Assembly (NCBI RefSeq): GCF_024807945.1
Contig: NZ_JANUFD010000017.1
Location: forward strand, 141,611-205,610
Source of the DNA: Pseudomonas sp. JUb42
GTDB taxonomy: Bacteria; Pseudomonadota; Gammaproteobacteria; Pseudomonadales; Pseudomonadaceae
DNA length: 64,000 nt
Reading direction: 5' to 3'
The notes under the pieces are model-generated. The model saw nothing but the letters and a program-made list of their open reading frames with translations, had not been told where the DNA came from and did not search any database. How positions within the stretch are numbered: the first letter of the stretch is position 1; every line of letters starts with the position of its first letter. The position numbers were made by a program, and so were the translations under genes. Below are positions 1 through 8,059 of the stretch, one piece after another.

Positions 1-83
1 AGGTCGAAGCCCATACCCAAACCGATACCCAGGAAAAACAGCGCGCCGATCAGGCAGTAGAATTTGACTCGATATTCCGGCAT
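1..83 (-). CDS. Partial membrane protein, N-terminus only
   Basis: An ATG at 83 opens a minus-strand frame that runs off the left edge of the window. The 27 visible residues start with a short charged head (MPEYRVK), followed by a hydrophobic stretch rich in Gly, Leu and Phe that reads as a transmembrane segment or signal anchor. There is no strong ribosome binding site, and too little is visible to name a family. It could also be a chance frame. Confidence 0.4.
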   Translation of the reverse strand, partial: MPEYRVKFYCLIGALFFLGIGLGMGFD

Positions 84-309
84 CGAGAGAAGGGCCTTGC
101 AGATGGATTGAAGATGTCGACGTACAGTTTAGTGGTGCTAGCAATCAAACTGCCATCACCCGCACAGAAATTGTTTGAATTGAAATACAGTTCTGCAAAT
201 AAATCGTATTGCCAACGCCACATCCACTCGGCGGCCAACCGCCCTCACCTCTTGCCCCTCAACTAAGCTTTAGCCAGAGCCAACAAAAATGACTCTCCCG
301 GAGGGTCAG
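84..309. other. AT-richer intergenic region, likely promoter for nfeD-slipin
   Basis: About 225 bases without a convincing gene lie between the clipped minus-strand gene and the NfeD-like gene. The stretch is more AT-rich than its surroundings, so it plausibly carries divergent promoters. No clear operator or terminator was recognised. Confidence 0.3.
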
Positions 310-843
310 GTGAACACTCGTTACTTACTTGTCGTACTGCTGCCATTGTTGAGCGCCCCGCTCTACGCAGCCGATACCATCATTCTGCTTACCCCCAATC
401 CGCTTGGCTGGTGGCTGATCATCTTTGGCGTGGCGTTTCTGATTGCCGAGGCAACGCTGCCCAATTACGGCGTGATCGGCCTGGGCGGGATTGTGCTGTT
501 TGTGATTGGCGCGATCATCCTCAATAACGTCGATGTACCGCTGCCGTTGATGCTCGGGCTAGGCGCACTTAGCGCGTTGCTGCTGATCGTGCTGCTGATT
601 CATGCCCTGAAAACCCGACCTCGGCAGACGGTCAGTGGCGACGCTGGTTTGCTTGGCAGCGTTGCGTCCGTTACGCGGTTGCAGGCCGACGATGCCTGTG
701 GCGGCTGGGTAATGTTGCAGGGTGAATGGTGGCGGGTTTTGTGCACAACGCCTTTGCAGTCAGGGCAACGGGTGCAGGTGGTGGCTCGCAAGGGCTTATT
801 GTTGCGGGTAACCGCAGCTGACGCGGCACTGGCGGGAGACTGA
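310..843 (+). CDS. NfeD-like short membrane protein (no protease domain)
   Basis: NfeD proteins partner with SPFH/slipin proteins in membrane quality control. The GTG at 310 is chosen because GGAGG lies 5 bases upstream; the ATG at 289 lacks a Shine-Dalgarno. The 177-residue product has a cleavable-looking signal peptide (about residues 1-20, ending PLYA), then a block of about three transmembrane helices (about 30-105) with the typical sequence PNPLGWWLI, then a small beta-rich OB-fold-like C-terminus (about 115-165). Long NfeD proteins carry a ClpP-like serine protease domain between signal peptide and membrane block; here it is absent, so this is a short form. It is followed 2 bases later by a slipin gene, the expected partner. 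Confidence 0.85.
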   Translation: MNTRYLLVVLLPLLSAPLYAADTIILLTPNPLGWWLIIFGVAFLIAEATLPNYGVIGLGGIVLFVIGAIILNNVDVPLPLMLGLGALSALLLIVLLIHALKTRPRQTVSGDAGLLGSVASVTRLQADDACGGWVMLQGEWWRVLCTTPLQSGQRVQVVARKGLLLRVTAADAALAGD

Positions 844-845
844 TC

Positions 846-1616
846 ATGGGCCTGCAATTGGGTATGGTTGCACTGTTGTTGTTGATGATTGTGCTGGCAG
901 CAGCGACGTTCCGGATCCTGCGCGAATATGAGCGCGGCGTGGTGTTCCAGCTCGGGCGCTTCTGGCAGGTCAAGGGGCCGGGGCTGATCCTGCTGATTCC
1001 GGTGATCCAGCAGATGGTTCGGGTCGATCTGCGCACGGTGGTGCTGGACATTCCGGCTCAGGATGTCATCACTCGCGACAACGTCTCGGTCAAGGTCAAT
1101 GCCGTGCTGTATTTCCGCGTACTGGATGCACAGAGGGCCATTATCCAGGTGGAAGACTTTCTCATGGCCACCAGCCAGCTGGCGCAAACCACCTTGCGCG
1201 CGGTATTGGGCAAGCATGAACTGGATGAGCTGCTGGCCGAGCGGGAACGCCTGAATTTCGATATTCAGCAGGTGCTCGATGCGCAGACCGATGCCTGGGG
1301 CATCAAAGTGGCGAATGTCGAGATCAAGCACGTCGATCTCAATGAATCGATGATCCGCGCCATCGCCAAACAGGCCGAAGCCGAGCGCGAGCGCCGGGCC
1401 AAGGTGATTCATGCCGAAGGCGAATTGCAGGCCTCGGAAAAACTCATGCAGGCCGCCGAAATGCTGGGCCGCCAGCCGGGGGCCATGCAGTTGCGCTACA
1501 TGCAGACCCTGAGTTCGATTGCCGGGGACAAAAGCTCGACCATTGTCTTTCCATTGCCGATCGAGTTGCTCAGGGGCATGGCCGAGCTGGCTTCGAATGG
1601 CCAGGCTTCGGGCTGA
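846..1616 (+). CDS. Slipin / SPFH (stomatin-like) membrane protein
   Basis: A 256-residue stomatin-family protein. An N-terminal membrane helix (about 3-25) is followed by the SPFH/band-7 domain (about 25-185), with the typical run from EYERGVVFQLGRF to the conserved IPAQDVITRDNVSV. An Ala/Glu-rich amphipathic helix (AEAERERRAKVIHAEGE, about residue 178 on) is expected to mediate oligomerisation, and a short C-terminal tail follows. Such proteins form ring oligomers in membrane microdomains and work with NfeD. The gene lies 2 bases after the NfeD-like gene with a GGGAG ribosome binding site, so the pair is an operon. Family assignment is secure; the cellular role is inferred. Confidence 0.92.
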   Translation: MGLQLGMVALLLLMIVLAAATFRILREYERGVVFQLGRFWQVKGPGLILLIPVIQQMVRVDLRTVVLDIPAQDVITRDNVSVKVNAVLYFRVLDAQRAIIQVEDFLMATSQLAQTTLRAVLGKHELDELLAERERLNFDIQQVLDAQTDAWGIKVANVEIKHVDLNESMIRAIAKQAEAERERRAKVIHAEGELQASEKLMQAAEMLGRQPGAMQLRYMQTLSSIAGDKSSTIVFPLPIELLRGMAELASNGQASG

Positions 1617-1651
1617 ACAGGTAACACATACAGCGTTGAGAATGAGGTTTA

Positions 1652-1740
1652 TGGGAGCGAATTTATTCGCGAAAGCGATATTTCAGACCGTGCAGATGTG
1701 TTGAATGGATCGACCCCTTCGCGAATGAATTCGCTCCCAC
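1652..1740. repeat. Pseudomonas intergenic hairpin repeat, family A copy 1
   Basis: Inverted arms GGGAGCGAATTTATTCGCG and CGCGAATGAATTCGCTCCC face each other around about 50 unrelated bases. The same arms recur at 5621, 8997, 47399 and 55541, always between genes. This is the layout of a REP doublet (REPIN-like) element. A transcript would fold into a long stem that could stabilise mRNA or end transcription after the slipin gene. Confidence 0.85.
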
Positions 1741-1797
1741 TGAATTCGCTTCCACCTCGTTGACAGTATCGTCGTGACAAAAACAAGGAGACCCCAT

Positions 1798-2277
1798 ATG
1801 ACGCCAAAAAACACTATTTGCCTGTGGTTCGATGGCGCTGCACTGGACGCCGCCACCTTCTACGCCAAAACCTTCCCTGACAGCGCCGTGGGCGCCATTT
1901 TCCGCGCACCGGGTGATTATCCGTCGGGCAAACAGGGCGACGTATTGACGGTGCAATTCACCGTGATGGGCATCCCCTGCCTGGGCCTCAATGGCGGGCC
2001 GGAGTTCAAGCACAGCGAAGCATTTTCGTTTCAGGTAGCAACCGACGATCAGGCCGAAACCGATCGTTTATGGGATGCGATTATCAGCAATGGAGGCGAA
2101 GCCAGCGTTTGCGGTTGGTGTCGGGACAAATGGGGACTGTCGTGGCAGATCACACCACGAGCGTTGACCGAGGCGATTGCCCATCCTGATCAGGCCACGG
2201 CCAAGCGCGCGTTCGACGCCATGATGACCATGACCAGAATCGACATCGCGGCTATCGAGGCTGCCGTGGCAGGCTGA
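1798..2277 (+). CDS. VOC / PhnB-like protein (3-demethylubiquinone methyltransferase-like fold)
   Basis: A 159-residue protein of the PhnB-like glyoxalase-fold family, often annotated as '3-demethylubiquinone-9 3-methyltransferase domain'. The family is a VOC fold and most members have no proven methyltransferase activity. Family marks are the start with a Phe/Tyr-rich FYAKTFPDS segment, the central LGLNGGPEFKHSEAFSFQV beta motif, and the CGWCRDKWGLSWQITP segment near the C-terminus. The ATG at 1798 is chosen because AAGGAG lies 9 bases upstream; an in-frame GTG at 1774 has no ribosome site. It appears monocistronic between a hairpin repeat and a convergent LysE gene. Confidence 0.85.
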   Translation: MTPKNTICLWFDGAALDAATFYAKTFPDSAVGAIFRAPGDYPSGKQGDVLTVQFTVMGIPCLGLNGGPEFKHSEAFSFQVATDDQAETDRLWDAIISNGGEASVCGWCRDKWGLSWQITPRALTEAIAHPDQATAKRAFDAMMTMTRIDIAAIEAAVAG

Positions 2278-2296
2278 TCACCCGCGCGAAAACGCT

Positions 2297-2932
2297 TTAG
2301 CGCCGCCCTTCCACCGCCATGCGCACGGCTAGGCCGGTAAGGACCGTGCCCATCAACCAGCGTTGTACCACCTGCCAGACCGGACGGCTGACGAAGAACG
2401 CGGCGATGGAACCGGCCATCACGGCAATCAGTGCGTTGACGCTGACGCTGATAACGATCTGGGTAAAGCCCAGCAACAGGGATTGCGCCAGCACGCTGCC
2501 GTGGCCGACCGGGTCGATGAACTGCGGCAGCAGCGACAGGTACATGACCGCAATTTTCGGGTTAAGCAGGTTGGTGACAAAGCCCATCATGAACAGCTTG
2601 CGCGGGCTGTCCTTGGGCAGGTCGCGTACCTGGAACGGCGAACGGCCGCCGGGCTTGACCGCCTGCCAGGCCAGGTACAGCAGGTACAATGCGCCGCCCA
2701 ATCGCAGGGCGTCATAGGCATAAGGAACCGCCAGCAACAGCGCCGTGATGCCCACTGCGGCGCAAAACATATAGACAACGAAACCCAAGGCTACCCCGCC
2801 CAGGGAAATCAGCCCCGCCATTCGCCCCTGACAGATCGAGCGCGAGATCAGGTAGATCATGTTCGGGCCGGGAGTCAGCACCATGCCGAGGGAAATCAGG
2901 CCATAGGCAAGCAGGTTGGACAAGTCGGGCAT
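2297..2932 (-). CDS. LysE/RhtB family amino-acid exporter
   Basis: A 211-residue inner membrane protein of the LysE/RhtB superfamily, which exports amino acids or their derivatives by proton antiport. The family signature TPGPNMIYLISRS follows the first helix (about residues 21-33). About six hydrophobic helices are visible, and the segment GFVTNLLNPKIAVMYLSLLPQF (positions about 118-139) is characteristic. The gene reads on the minus strand and ends 19 bases from the convergent PhnB-like gene. The substrate cannot be read from the sequence. Confidence 0.9.
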   Translation of the reverse strand: MPDLSNLLAYGLISLGMVLTPGPNMIYLISRSICQGRMAGLISLGGVALGFVVYMFCAAVGITALLLAVPYAYDALRLGGALYLLYLAWQAVKPGGRSPFQVRDLPKDSPRKLFMMGFVTNLLNPKIAVMYLSLLPQFIDPVGHGSVLAQSLLLGFTQIVISVSVNALIAVMAGSIAAFFVSRPVWQVVQRWLMGTVLTGLAVRMAVEGRR

Positions 2933-3080
2933 GGTACGGCTCCTGATATGGGGGAAGGCCGGGCCATGGTAGGAAGGTCACAGGGCGGGCGCCAGACACA
3001 GATTGGTCGGGAAAATGGCATACAGAGAGGGCGCCGCACTTATCCGGCACGATGCAACCGGCGGATCTGGAATGAGAATC

Positions 3081-3152
3081 TGTAGGAGCTGCCGAAGGCG
3101 GCGATAACGGTATATCTAACGACACTCTTCGCAGCCTTCGGCAGCTCCTGCA
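3081..3152. repeat. Intergenic hairpin repeat, family C copy 1
   Basis: Imperfect inverted arms GTAGGAGCTGCCGAAGGC and GCCTTCGGCAGCTCCTGC flank about 35 bases. A related copy lies at 13641-13711. The element sits between the divergent-side end of the LysE gene and the 3' end of the AraC gene, as expected for a REP-type element. Confidence 0.8.
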
Positions 3153-3189
3153 GACCGTATTTGCTTCCCGGCAGATAGGTGTTCCGCTG

Positions 3190-4014
3190 CTAACCGCCTC
3201 CCCGCCGCTGCGCCATATACCGCCCCGGCGACGTCCCCAGCGCCTTGCGAAACATGGTCACGAAACTCCCCGCGCTTTCATACCCCAGGTCGTCGGCCAC
3301 CTGCTGTACCGACACGCCAGTGCCAAGCCATTTCACCGCGAGCATCAGCTGAATCTGTTGGCGCCAACGACCGAAGCTCATGCCGGTTTCACGGCTGAGC
3401 AGGCGGGCCATGGTCCGTTCGCTCAGGCCTGCGCGATGCGCCCAAACCTGCATGGTGCCGGGTGCTGCGGGTTCGTCGGTGAGCATCTGGGCCAGTTTGC
3501 GCAGCCGCGCGTCCCTGGGCATTGGCAGGTGCAGGTTGCCGGTGGGCATGGCGGCGATTTCATCCAGCAGCAGTGTGACCAGATGGGTCTCTACACCGCC
3601 TTGCGGGTAAAGCAGCGGGAAGCTGGCAGAGCGGATCAGCAGCTCGCGCAGCAACGGCGTTACGCTGATCGCGCAGCATTGCCGTGGCAGATCAGCGGCC
3701 AGGTCGGGCTCGATAAAAGCACTGTAGCCCTCGATGGCGCCGGCAATCCTGACGTTGTGCAGCACATCTCCCGGCACCCACAGCGCGCTTTGCGGCGGCA
3801 CTATCCATAGGCCGTCTTCCAGCTCACAACTGAGGACCCCGTGCATCAGCAGGATCAGTTGGCTTTTGCGATGACGATGGAACTCGGTTTCCATGCTCCC
3901 CAGATCGCCACTGAGAAAACCGTAGGTCACGATGGGGCGTGGCACGTCGTCGGGCTCTACCCAACCCGCTTTGTCACGGTCGGTAGCCAGCGCGGGATCA
4001 TTGAGGATGGGCAT
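3190..4014 (-). CDS. AraC-family transcriptional regulator with cupin N-domain
   Basis: A roughly 274-residue AraC-type regulator. The N-terminal half is a cupin-like sensor; a His-rich METEFHRHRKSQLI segment marks its start. The C-terminal half carries two helix-turn-helix motifs (about 190-270), with the AraC signature LGYESAGSFVTMFRKALGTSPGRY near the end. The start is uncertain: ATG at 4014 is taken, but GTG at 4032 or 4029 would add six residues. It is divergent from the O-methyltransferase/SIP pair, so it probably regulates that pair from the roughly 125-base shared region. Confidence 0.88.
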   Translation of the reverse strand: MPILNDPALATDRDKAGWVEPDDVPRPIVTYGFLSGDLGSMETEFHRHRKSQLILLMHGVLSCELEDGLWIVPPQSALWVPGDVLHNVRIAGAIEGYSAFIEPDLAADLPRQCCAISVTPLLRELLIRSASFPLLYPQGGVETHLVTLLLDEIAAMPTGNLHLPMPRDARLRKLAQMLTDEPAAPGTMQVWAHRAGLSERTMARLLSRETGMSFGRWRQQIQLMLAVKWLGTGVSVQQVADDLGYESAGSFVTMFRKALGTSPGRYMAQRRGGG

Positions 4015-4139
4015 GGGTCTTGGCGACACCACAGGATGGATTGGCAGGATTTCAAAACATTCTGGCGTTATTGCCCAATGTCAGCAAGCCGGGCGAATTC
4101 TATGCTGCGCCACGACCACCTCACTCGAAGGCGCACAGC

Positions 4140-4826
4140 ATGAACTCATTGAACGCAGGACCGGTAGCCGACACCTTGCAACGGCTGTTTCAACAGGCGG
4201 AACAGGCCGACCGAGGATTGATGGTGCAGTTCGCCCAGGCCGAAAGCATCGACCAGTTGCTCAGTCACCACCTCGCCGAAGAGCGCCGGGATCTTGCGGG
4301 TGTTTATCGCGGTTATGTCGACAATTACCTGAATGTCACCCAAGAGTACGGTCGTTTTATCTATCAATGCGTGCGCGCCCGGCGAGCGACGCGGATCGTC
4401 GAGTTTGGTACGTCTATGGGCGTCTCCACCTTGCACCTGGCGGCTGCGCTGCGGGATATGGGCGGCGGCCGTTTGATCAGCACCGAGCTTGAACCGAGCA
4501 AGGCGGCCAGGGCGCAGGCCAATCTCGAAGCGGCGGGCCTGGCCGCCTTGGTAGAAATTCGCGTGGGCGATGCCCGGCAAACCCTTAGCGATATCGGCGG
4601 CGAGATTGATTTCGTTCTGCTCGATGGCGCCTTCAGCCTGTACTTGCCCGTGCTCAAATTACTCGAACCCCATTTGCAGAGCGGCACGCCGATCCTGGCG
4701 GAAAACGCTTTTGATCACGACAACGAGTACCTGGCCTATGTTCGCGATCCGTTGAATGGCTACCTGTCACAGCCGCTGGCGATCAATGAAGGCAGGGGCA
4801 ACGAATTTTCGGTGTTCACGCGATGA
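4140..4826 (+). CDS. Class I SAM-dependent O-methyltransferase
   Basis: A 228-residue methyltransferase resembling the MTH/catechol O-methyltransferase-like family. SAM-binding motif I is IVEFGTSMGVST (about 86-97), followed by the ribose-contacting acidic position in STELEPSK (Glu116), the VGDARQ motif (about 142-147), and DFVLLDG (157-163) in the post-II strand. The ATG at 4140 is chosen because GAAGG lies 9 bases upstream and the fold begins there. It overlaps the next gene by 4 bases (ATGA), so translation is coupled to the siderophore-interacting protein. The methyl acceptor is unknown. Confidence 0.85.
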   Translation: MNSLNAGPVADTLQRLFQQAEQADRGLMVQFAQAESIDQLLSHHLAEERRDLAGVYRGYVDNYLNVTQEYGRFIYQCVRARRATRIVEFGTSMGVSTLHLAAALRDMGGGRLISTELEPSKAARAQANLEAAGLAALVEIRVGDARQTLSDIGGEIDFVLLDGAFSLYLPVLKLLEPHLQSGTPILAENAFDHDNEYLAYVRDPLNGYLSQPLAINEGRGNEFSVFTR

Positions 4827-5548
4827 ATACGACAGCGACAGCGCCGGGACGCTTGAGTCAGACCCTGATCCGCATGTTCATGAAACAGGCCCGGGTGAGC
4901 GCAATGGAATCGGTTGCCGGGGGTTTTCATCTGATCACCTTGCAAGGTTCGGCGCTCAAAGGCGTTGCCTGGGCGCCTGGACAAAAGATCCAGATCGCCA
5001 TGGGCTCCGTCTTCGTCTCGCGCACCTACACGCCCATCGAGTGGGATGCTGCGCAAGGCCGCACGCGGCTGCTCGGCTACGCCCACGGCGACGGCCCCGG
5101 CAGCGCCTGGCTTGGCGACCTCAAGGTGGGTGATGAATGCGCGATCTTCGGCCCGCGCGCATCCCTCGATGTCGGTCACATCAGCGGTTTGCGTGTCGTA
5201 CTGGGTGATGAGACTTCGCTAGGGCTGATCCACACCCTCGCCCGCCACTCAGCGGGTAACCCGCTGCAATCGCTGCTGGAGGTGGCGTCTGTCGATGACG
5301 TTTCGCGAGTTCGCGACCGCCTCAATCTACATGCCGTCGAACTGTTCGCGCGAACACCAGACGAAGAGCATCTGCAGGGCATCGAAGCGCGTTTGCCCGT
5401 CCTTGCTGCGGCCGGGGCCAGCTTTATCCTGACCGGCAAAGCGACCTCCATCCAGCGGCTGCAGCGAGCGTTGAAGGCACAAGGCGTGCCGCGCTCGCGG
5501 CTGCTGACCAAGGCGTATTGGGCACCTGGCAAGACCGGGCTGGATTGA
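4823..5548 (+). CDS. Siderophore-interacting protein (FAD-dependent ferric reductase family)
   Basis: A 241-residue flavoprotein of the siderophore-interacting (SIP/ViuB-like) family, which reduces Fe(III)-siderophores in the cytoplasm to release iron. The FAD-binding motif RTYTPIEW is at about 67-74, a GPGSAW segment at about 91-96, and the NAD(P)H domain covers the second half. The C-terminal YWAPGKTGLD tail is typical of the family. It is translationally coupled to the upstream methyltransferase and probably controlled by the divergent AraC regulator. No Fur box was recognised upstream, which is odd for an iron gene. Confidence 0.88.
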   Translation: MNTTATAPGRLSQTLIRMFMKQARVSAMESVAGGFHLITLQGSALKGVAWAPGQKIQIAMGSVFVSRTYTPIEWDAAQGRTRLLGYAHGDGPGSAWLGDLKVGDECAIFGPRASLDVGHISGLRVVLGDETSLGLIHTLARHSAGNPLQSLLEVASVDDVSRVRDRLNLHAVELFARTPDEEHLQGIEARLPVLAAAGASFILTGKATSIQRLQRALKAQGVPRSRLLTKAYWAPGKTGLD

Positions 5549-5620
5549 GCCAGATTCTGTGGGCGATCCAGTCTTCGACGCCGCCCAGCAACCACCTGGC
5601 AAAAGGTGGGATTAAATCTG

Positions 5621-5710
5621 GTGGGAGCGAATTCATTCGCGAAGAGGCCAGTACATGCCACACGTTTGTGTCGCCTGAAATACCGCTTTCGCGAATGAAT
5701 TCGCTCCCAC
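5621..5710. repeat. Intergenic hairpin repeat, family A copy 2
   Basis: Arms GTGGGAGCGAATTCATTCGC and GCGAATGAATTCGCTCCCAC face each other around about 50 bases. The arms are perfect complements over 20 bases. It lies after the SIP gene and may act as a transcript stabiliser or terminator. Confidence 0.85.
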
Positions 5711-5822
5711 AGGTTTTCGGTCATTCAGCAGGTTTGTCGTAGTTTGATAGAGCGAAAGTGTTGACGGGGCGACGGCCTCTGACACACCGCGTTGGCCTGC
5801 CAAACCGCGCCCGCCCCTATAT

Positions 5823-6977
5823 TCAACGCTGCAATACTAGAATGCGCGACAACAACTCATCCCGATCCACATAACATCCTTGCAGGTGTCGGGCGCCGCT
5901 GGCCGGGTCAAACGCGTCACGGGCGTGCAGCACGCGACGGTTGTCAAAGCACCACATCTGTCCTGCTTCCAGGCGTTTGCTAAAGCGAAAACGCTGATCA
6001 CGGGTCAGCTCGATAAAGCGCCGGTAGGCGTTGTAGTACGGCAGCATCTGCTCGGACGGCAAGTCGTAGGGGCCGCGCAGGAAATTGGCCATACGCACTT
6101 CGGCCACGGCGCCGCTGGCATCCAAGGCAATGATCGGGGCCAGGAAGCGGTAATCGCTGTTGCGGCCCTTATTGCGAAACTCCACCGGCGTCTGGCAGAG
6201 AATGCGATACAGCTCGGGCTCCTCGCGGCTCAGGTATTCGGCCACGGCAAAGCCATCGACAAAGGTGTTGTCGCCGCCCTGGGCATCGTTGACCAGGCAA
6301 TGAAGAAATTGCAGCCCCGGTTGCAGTTCCCGGGTCGGCAAGTCAGTGTGAAGCGGCAGATTGAAGGCGGTGTAAGCATTGCTGTCGGCTTCGACCTTGG
6401 ATTGCACATCGAACAGCACACCGAAGTTGGTCTCGCGAATAAACGAGATGCGCCGGGCGATGGTCGTCAACGCACCCTGCTCCACCGGCATGCCGGTGAC
6501 CTGGGTCAGGCCGCAATCGCGCACCGCAATCAGCCAGACCAGCAGATGGGCGTCGTCGGCCATGATATCGGCGTAGGCGAAAACCTGAAGTTGCAGATCG
6601 GCACGCCACAGTTGCTTCTGCGGCCTGGCGCTTTTGCGTTCCAGACGCGACGCCTCGTCATAGGCATGGGCCCGCAGCCAACCGGGATCGAGCTGGCTGC
6701 GGTGGCCGTCCTGCCAAACCAGCGACAGTGTGCCTTGGGCGGTGAGCTGTGCCGATTCCACGCGCAAATCAGCGGATACATCAGCGATCTGGAACACCTG
6801 CTCACGGGTCACCGCATAAACGCACGCCGAACACGGGCAGTTATCGCGCAGCCAGGGTTCGTGAAACGGGCTGACCCGGCCGTCACCCCATTCGACTTCA
6901 ACATAGCCGGCCATGGCGCGCACCGCGGCGATGGGGCTGACCATGGGGAAGGTGCGGAAGTCAGCGATCATATTCAT
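5823..6977 (-). CDS. Gamma-butyrobetaine hydroxylase-type 2-oxoglutarate dioxygenase
   Basis: A 384-residue Fe(II)/2-oxoglutarate dioxygenase of the GBBH/TMLH family; GBBH makes L-carnitine from gamma-butyrobetaine. The N-terminal zinc domain has Cys47, Cys49 and Cys52 in the CPCSAC cluster plus a plausible fourth ligand, His92, at the spacing of eukaryotic GBBH. The TauD-like catalytic domain has the iron ligands His210 and Asp212 (HTD) and His351 (RVLHARDAFD). The start at 6977 has GAGGAG 7 bases upstream and overlaps the end of the EamA gene by 17 bases, so the two are one operon. A trimethylamine-compound role is likely; the exact substrate is inferred. Confidence 0.87.
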   Translation of the reverse strand: MNMIADFRTFPMVSPIAAVRAMAGYVEVEWGDGRVSPFHEPWLRDNCPCSACVYAVTREQVFQIADVSADLRVESAQLTAQGTLSLVWQDGHRSQLDPGWLRAHAYDEASRLERKSARPQKQLWRADLQLQVFAYADIMADDAHLLVWLIAVRDCGLTQVTGMPVEQGALTTIARRISFIRETNFGVLFDVQSKVEADSNAYTAFNLPLHTDLPTRELQPGLQFLHCLVNDAQGGDNTFVDGFAVAEYLSREEPELYRILCQTPVEFRNKGRNSDYRFLAPIIALDASGAVAEVRMANFLRGPYDLPSEQMLPYYNAYRRFIELTRDQRFRFSKRLEAGQMWCFDNRRVLHARDAFDPASGARHLQGCYVDRDELLSRILVLQR

Positions 6978-7956
6978 GGGCGATCTCCTCAAGCAGCGCA
7001 GGTGATGGGACGTCGATATCCTTCGACGCCAGGATGATGTGCAGGGAACGCGCGGCACCGAGTACAACAAGCGCCATTCCGATGATTTCCGATAGGCCTG
7101 GCCATTGGCCGAGAAAGGCGTAGCCCAGCACGGTGGCGAACAGCGATTCGAGGGCAACGAACTGGCCGCTGAGGACCATGGGCAGGCGCCGGGTCGCGGC
7201 ATTCCAGGCCCCCGCCCCCAATACCGAGGACGAAAAGGCAATGATCAAGGCCCAGGCGTAGAACAGCAGCACCGGCGCATTCAGCAGATCAGGCTCCCGG
7301 ACCAATGCCTTCCCGGCCCCCACCGCTAACGGCAGGAGCACAAGGGCGCCGATACCGGCACCTATCATCATCAGACAGGTCCAGACCTCGGTCGTGGCCG
7401 GTGCCAGCTTCGCCACGGCCTTTTGATTGATCACACTGAACGACAGCCACGAAGCAACCGCGCCCAGGGCAAAGGCCAGGCCCGACAGCGGATGACCTGC
7501 GGCCGGCCCTGCCGCCAGTGCGCGCATATTCAGCAGCGCCAGGCCGGCAATGATCAGGATCATGGGAATGACAATGGACTTCCAGCGCAGCCGGCGGCTC
7601 TGCAGATTGCCGATCACCGTCTGCAACAGCGGCACCAGGCCGACAAACGCGGCAATCAGCGCCGGGCCGCTGCAGATCACGCTGCCAGCAATGCAGATGC
7701 TGTAGAGCAGATAACCGTTAACCCCAAGTGCCATGCCACTCAGGCGCTGACCCAGACTCATGCCGCGCAGTTGCCTGCGATAGAACAGCAAGAAGATGAG
7801 GCCCATGACCCCGGCGATGACGTAGCGCGCCAGCACCATGTCTTCGATGCTGTAGGGGCCGGTGACATAGGGCGCGATGAAGTTGAAGGCCCAGAAAAAG
7901 GTCGCGACGATGGCGAACAGTGTGCCTTGAATGATCTGTCGGTTCGCAACCACCAT
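6961..7956 (-). CDS. EamA/DMT-family transporter
   Basis: A 331-residue drug/metabolite transporter with two EamA repeats and about ten transmembrane helices. The start ATG at 7956 has a GGAGG-like site just upstream. It is the first gene of the operon with the GBBH-type dioxygenase, so it may import or export a carnitine-related or other quaternary amine compound; this is inference from context. It is divergent from a LysR regulator across about 100 bases. Confidence 0.88.
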   Translation of the reverse strand: MVVANRQIIQGTLFAIVATFFWAFNFIAPYVTGPYSIEDMVLARYVIAGVMGLIFLLFYRRQLRGMSLGQRLSGMALGVNGYLLYSICIAGSVICSGPALIAAFVGLVPLLQTVIGNLQSRRLRWKSIVIPMILIIAGLALLNMRALAAGPAAGHPLSGLAFALGAVASWLSFSVINQKAVAKLAPATTEVWTCLMMIGAGIGALVLLPLAVGAGKALVREPDLLNAPVLLFYAWALIIAFSSSVLGAGAWNAATRRLPMVLSGQFVALESLFATVLGYAFLGQWPGLSEIIGMALVVLGAARSLHIILASKDIDVPSPALLEEIAHEYDR

Positions 7957-8012
7957 GGAGCCTCCGAGGGGGAAATAACGCTGACCCTTTCGGCAGATGT
8001 TGCGGCAGGCAC

Positions 8013-8025
8013 TTGTATGCTACAA
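8013..8025. promoter_or_regulatory. Candidate LysR binding palindrome
   Basis: TTGTATGCTACAA has perfect 5-base arms around TGC. It sits in the short region between the divergent EamA and LysR genes and has the general T-N11-A shape of LysR-type operator sites (first T, last A). The role is inferred from position and symmetry only. Confidence 0.45.
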
Positions 8026-8059
8026 ATGATCTTTCGGCCCGAACCCATTACCTGAGCGT

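Noticed and set aside
4033..4139. A possible Fur box upstream of the siderophore-interacting protein operon
   Set aside because: No run resembling the GATAATGATAATCATTATC consensus was found by eye in the intergenic region.
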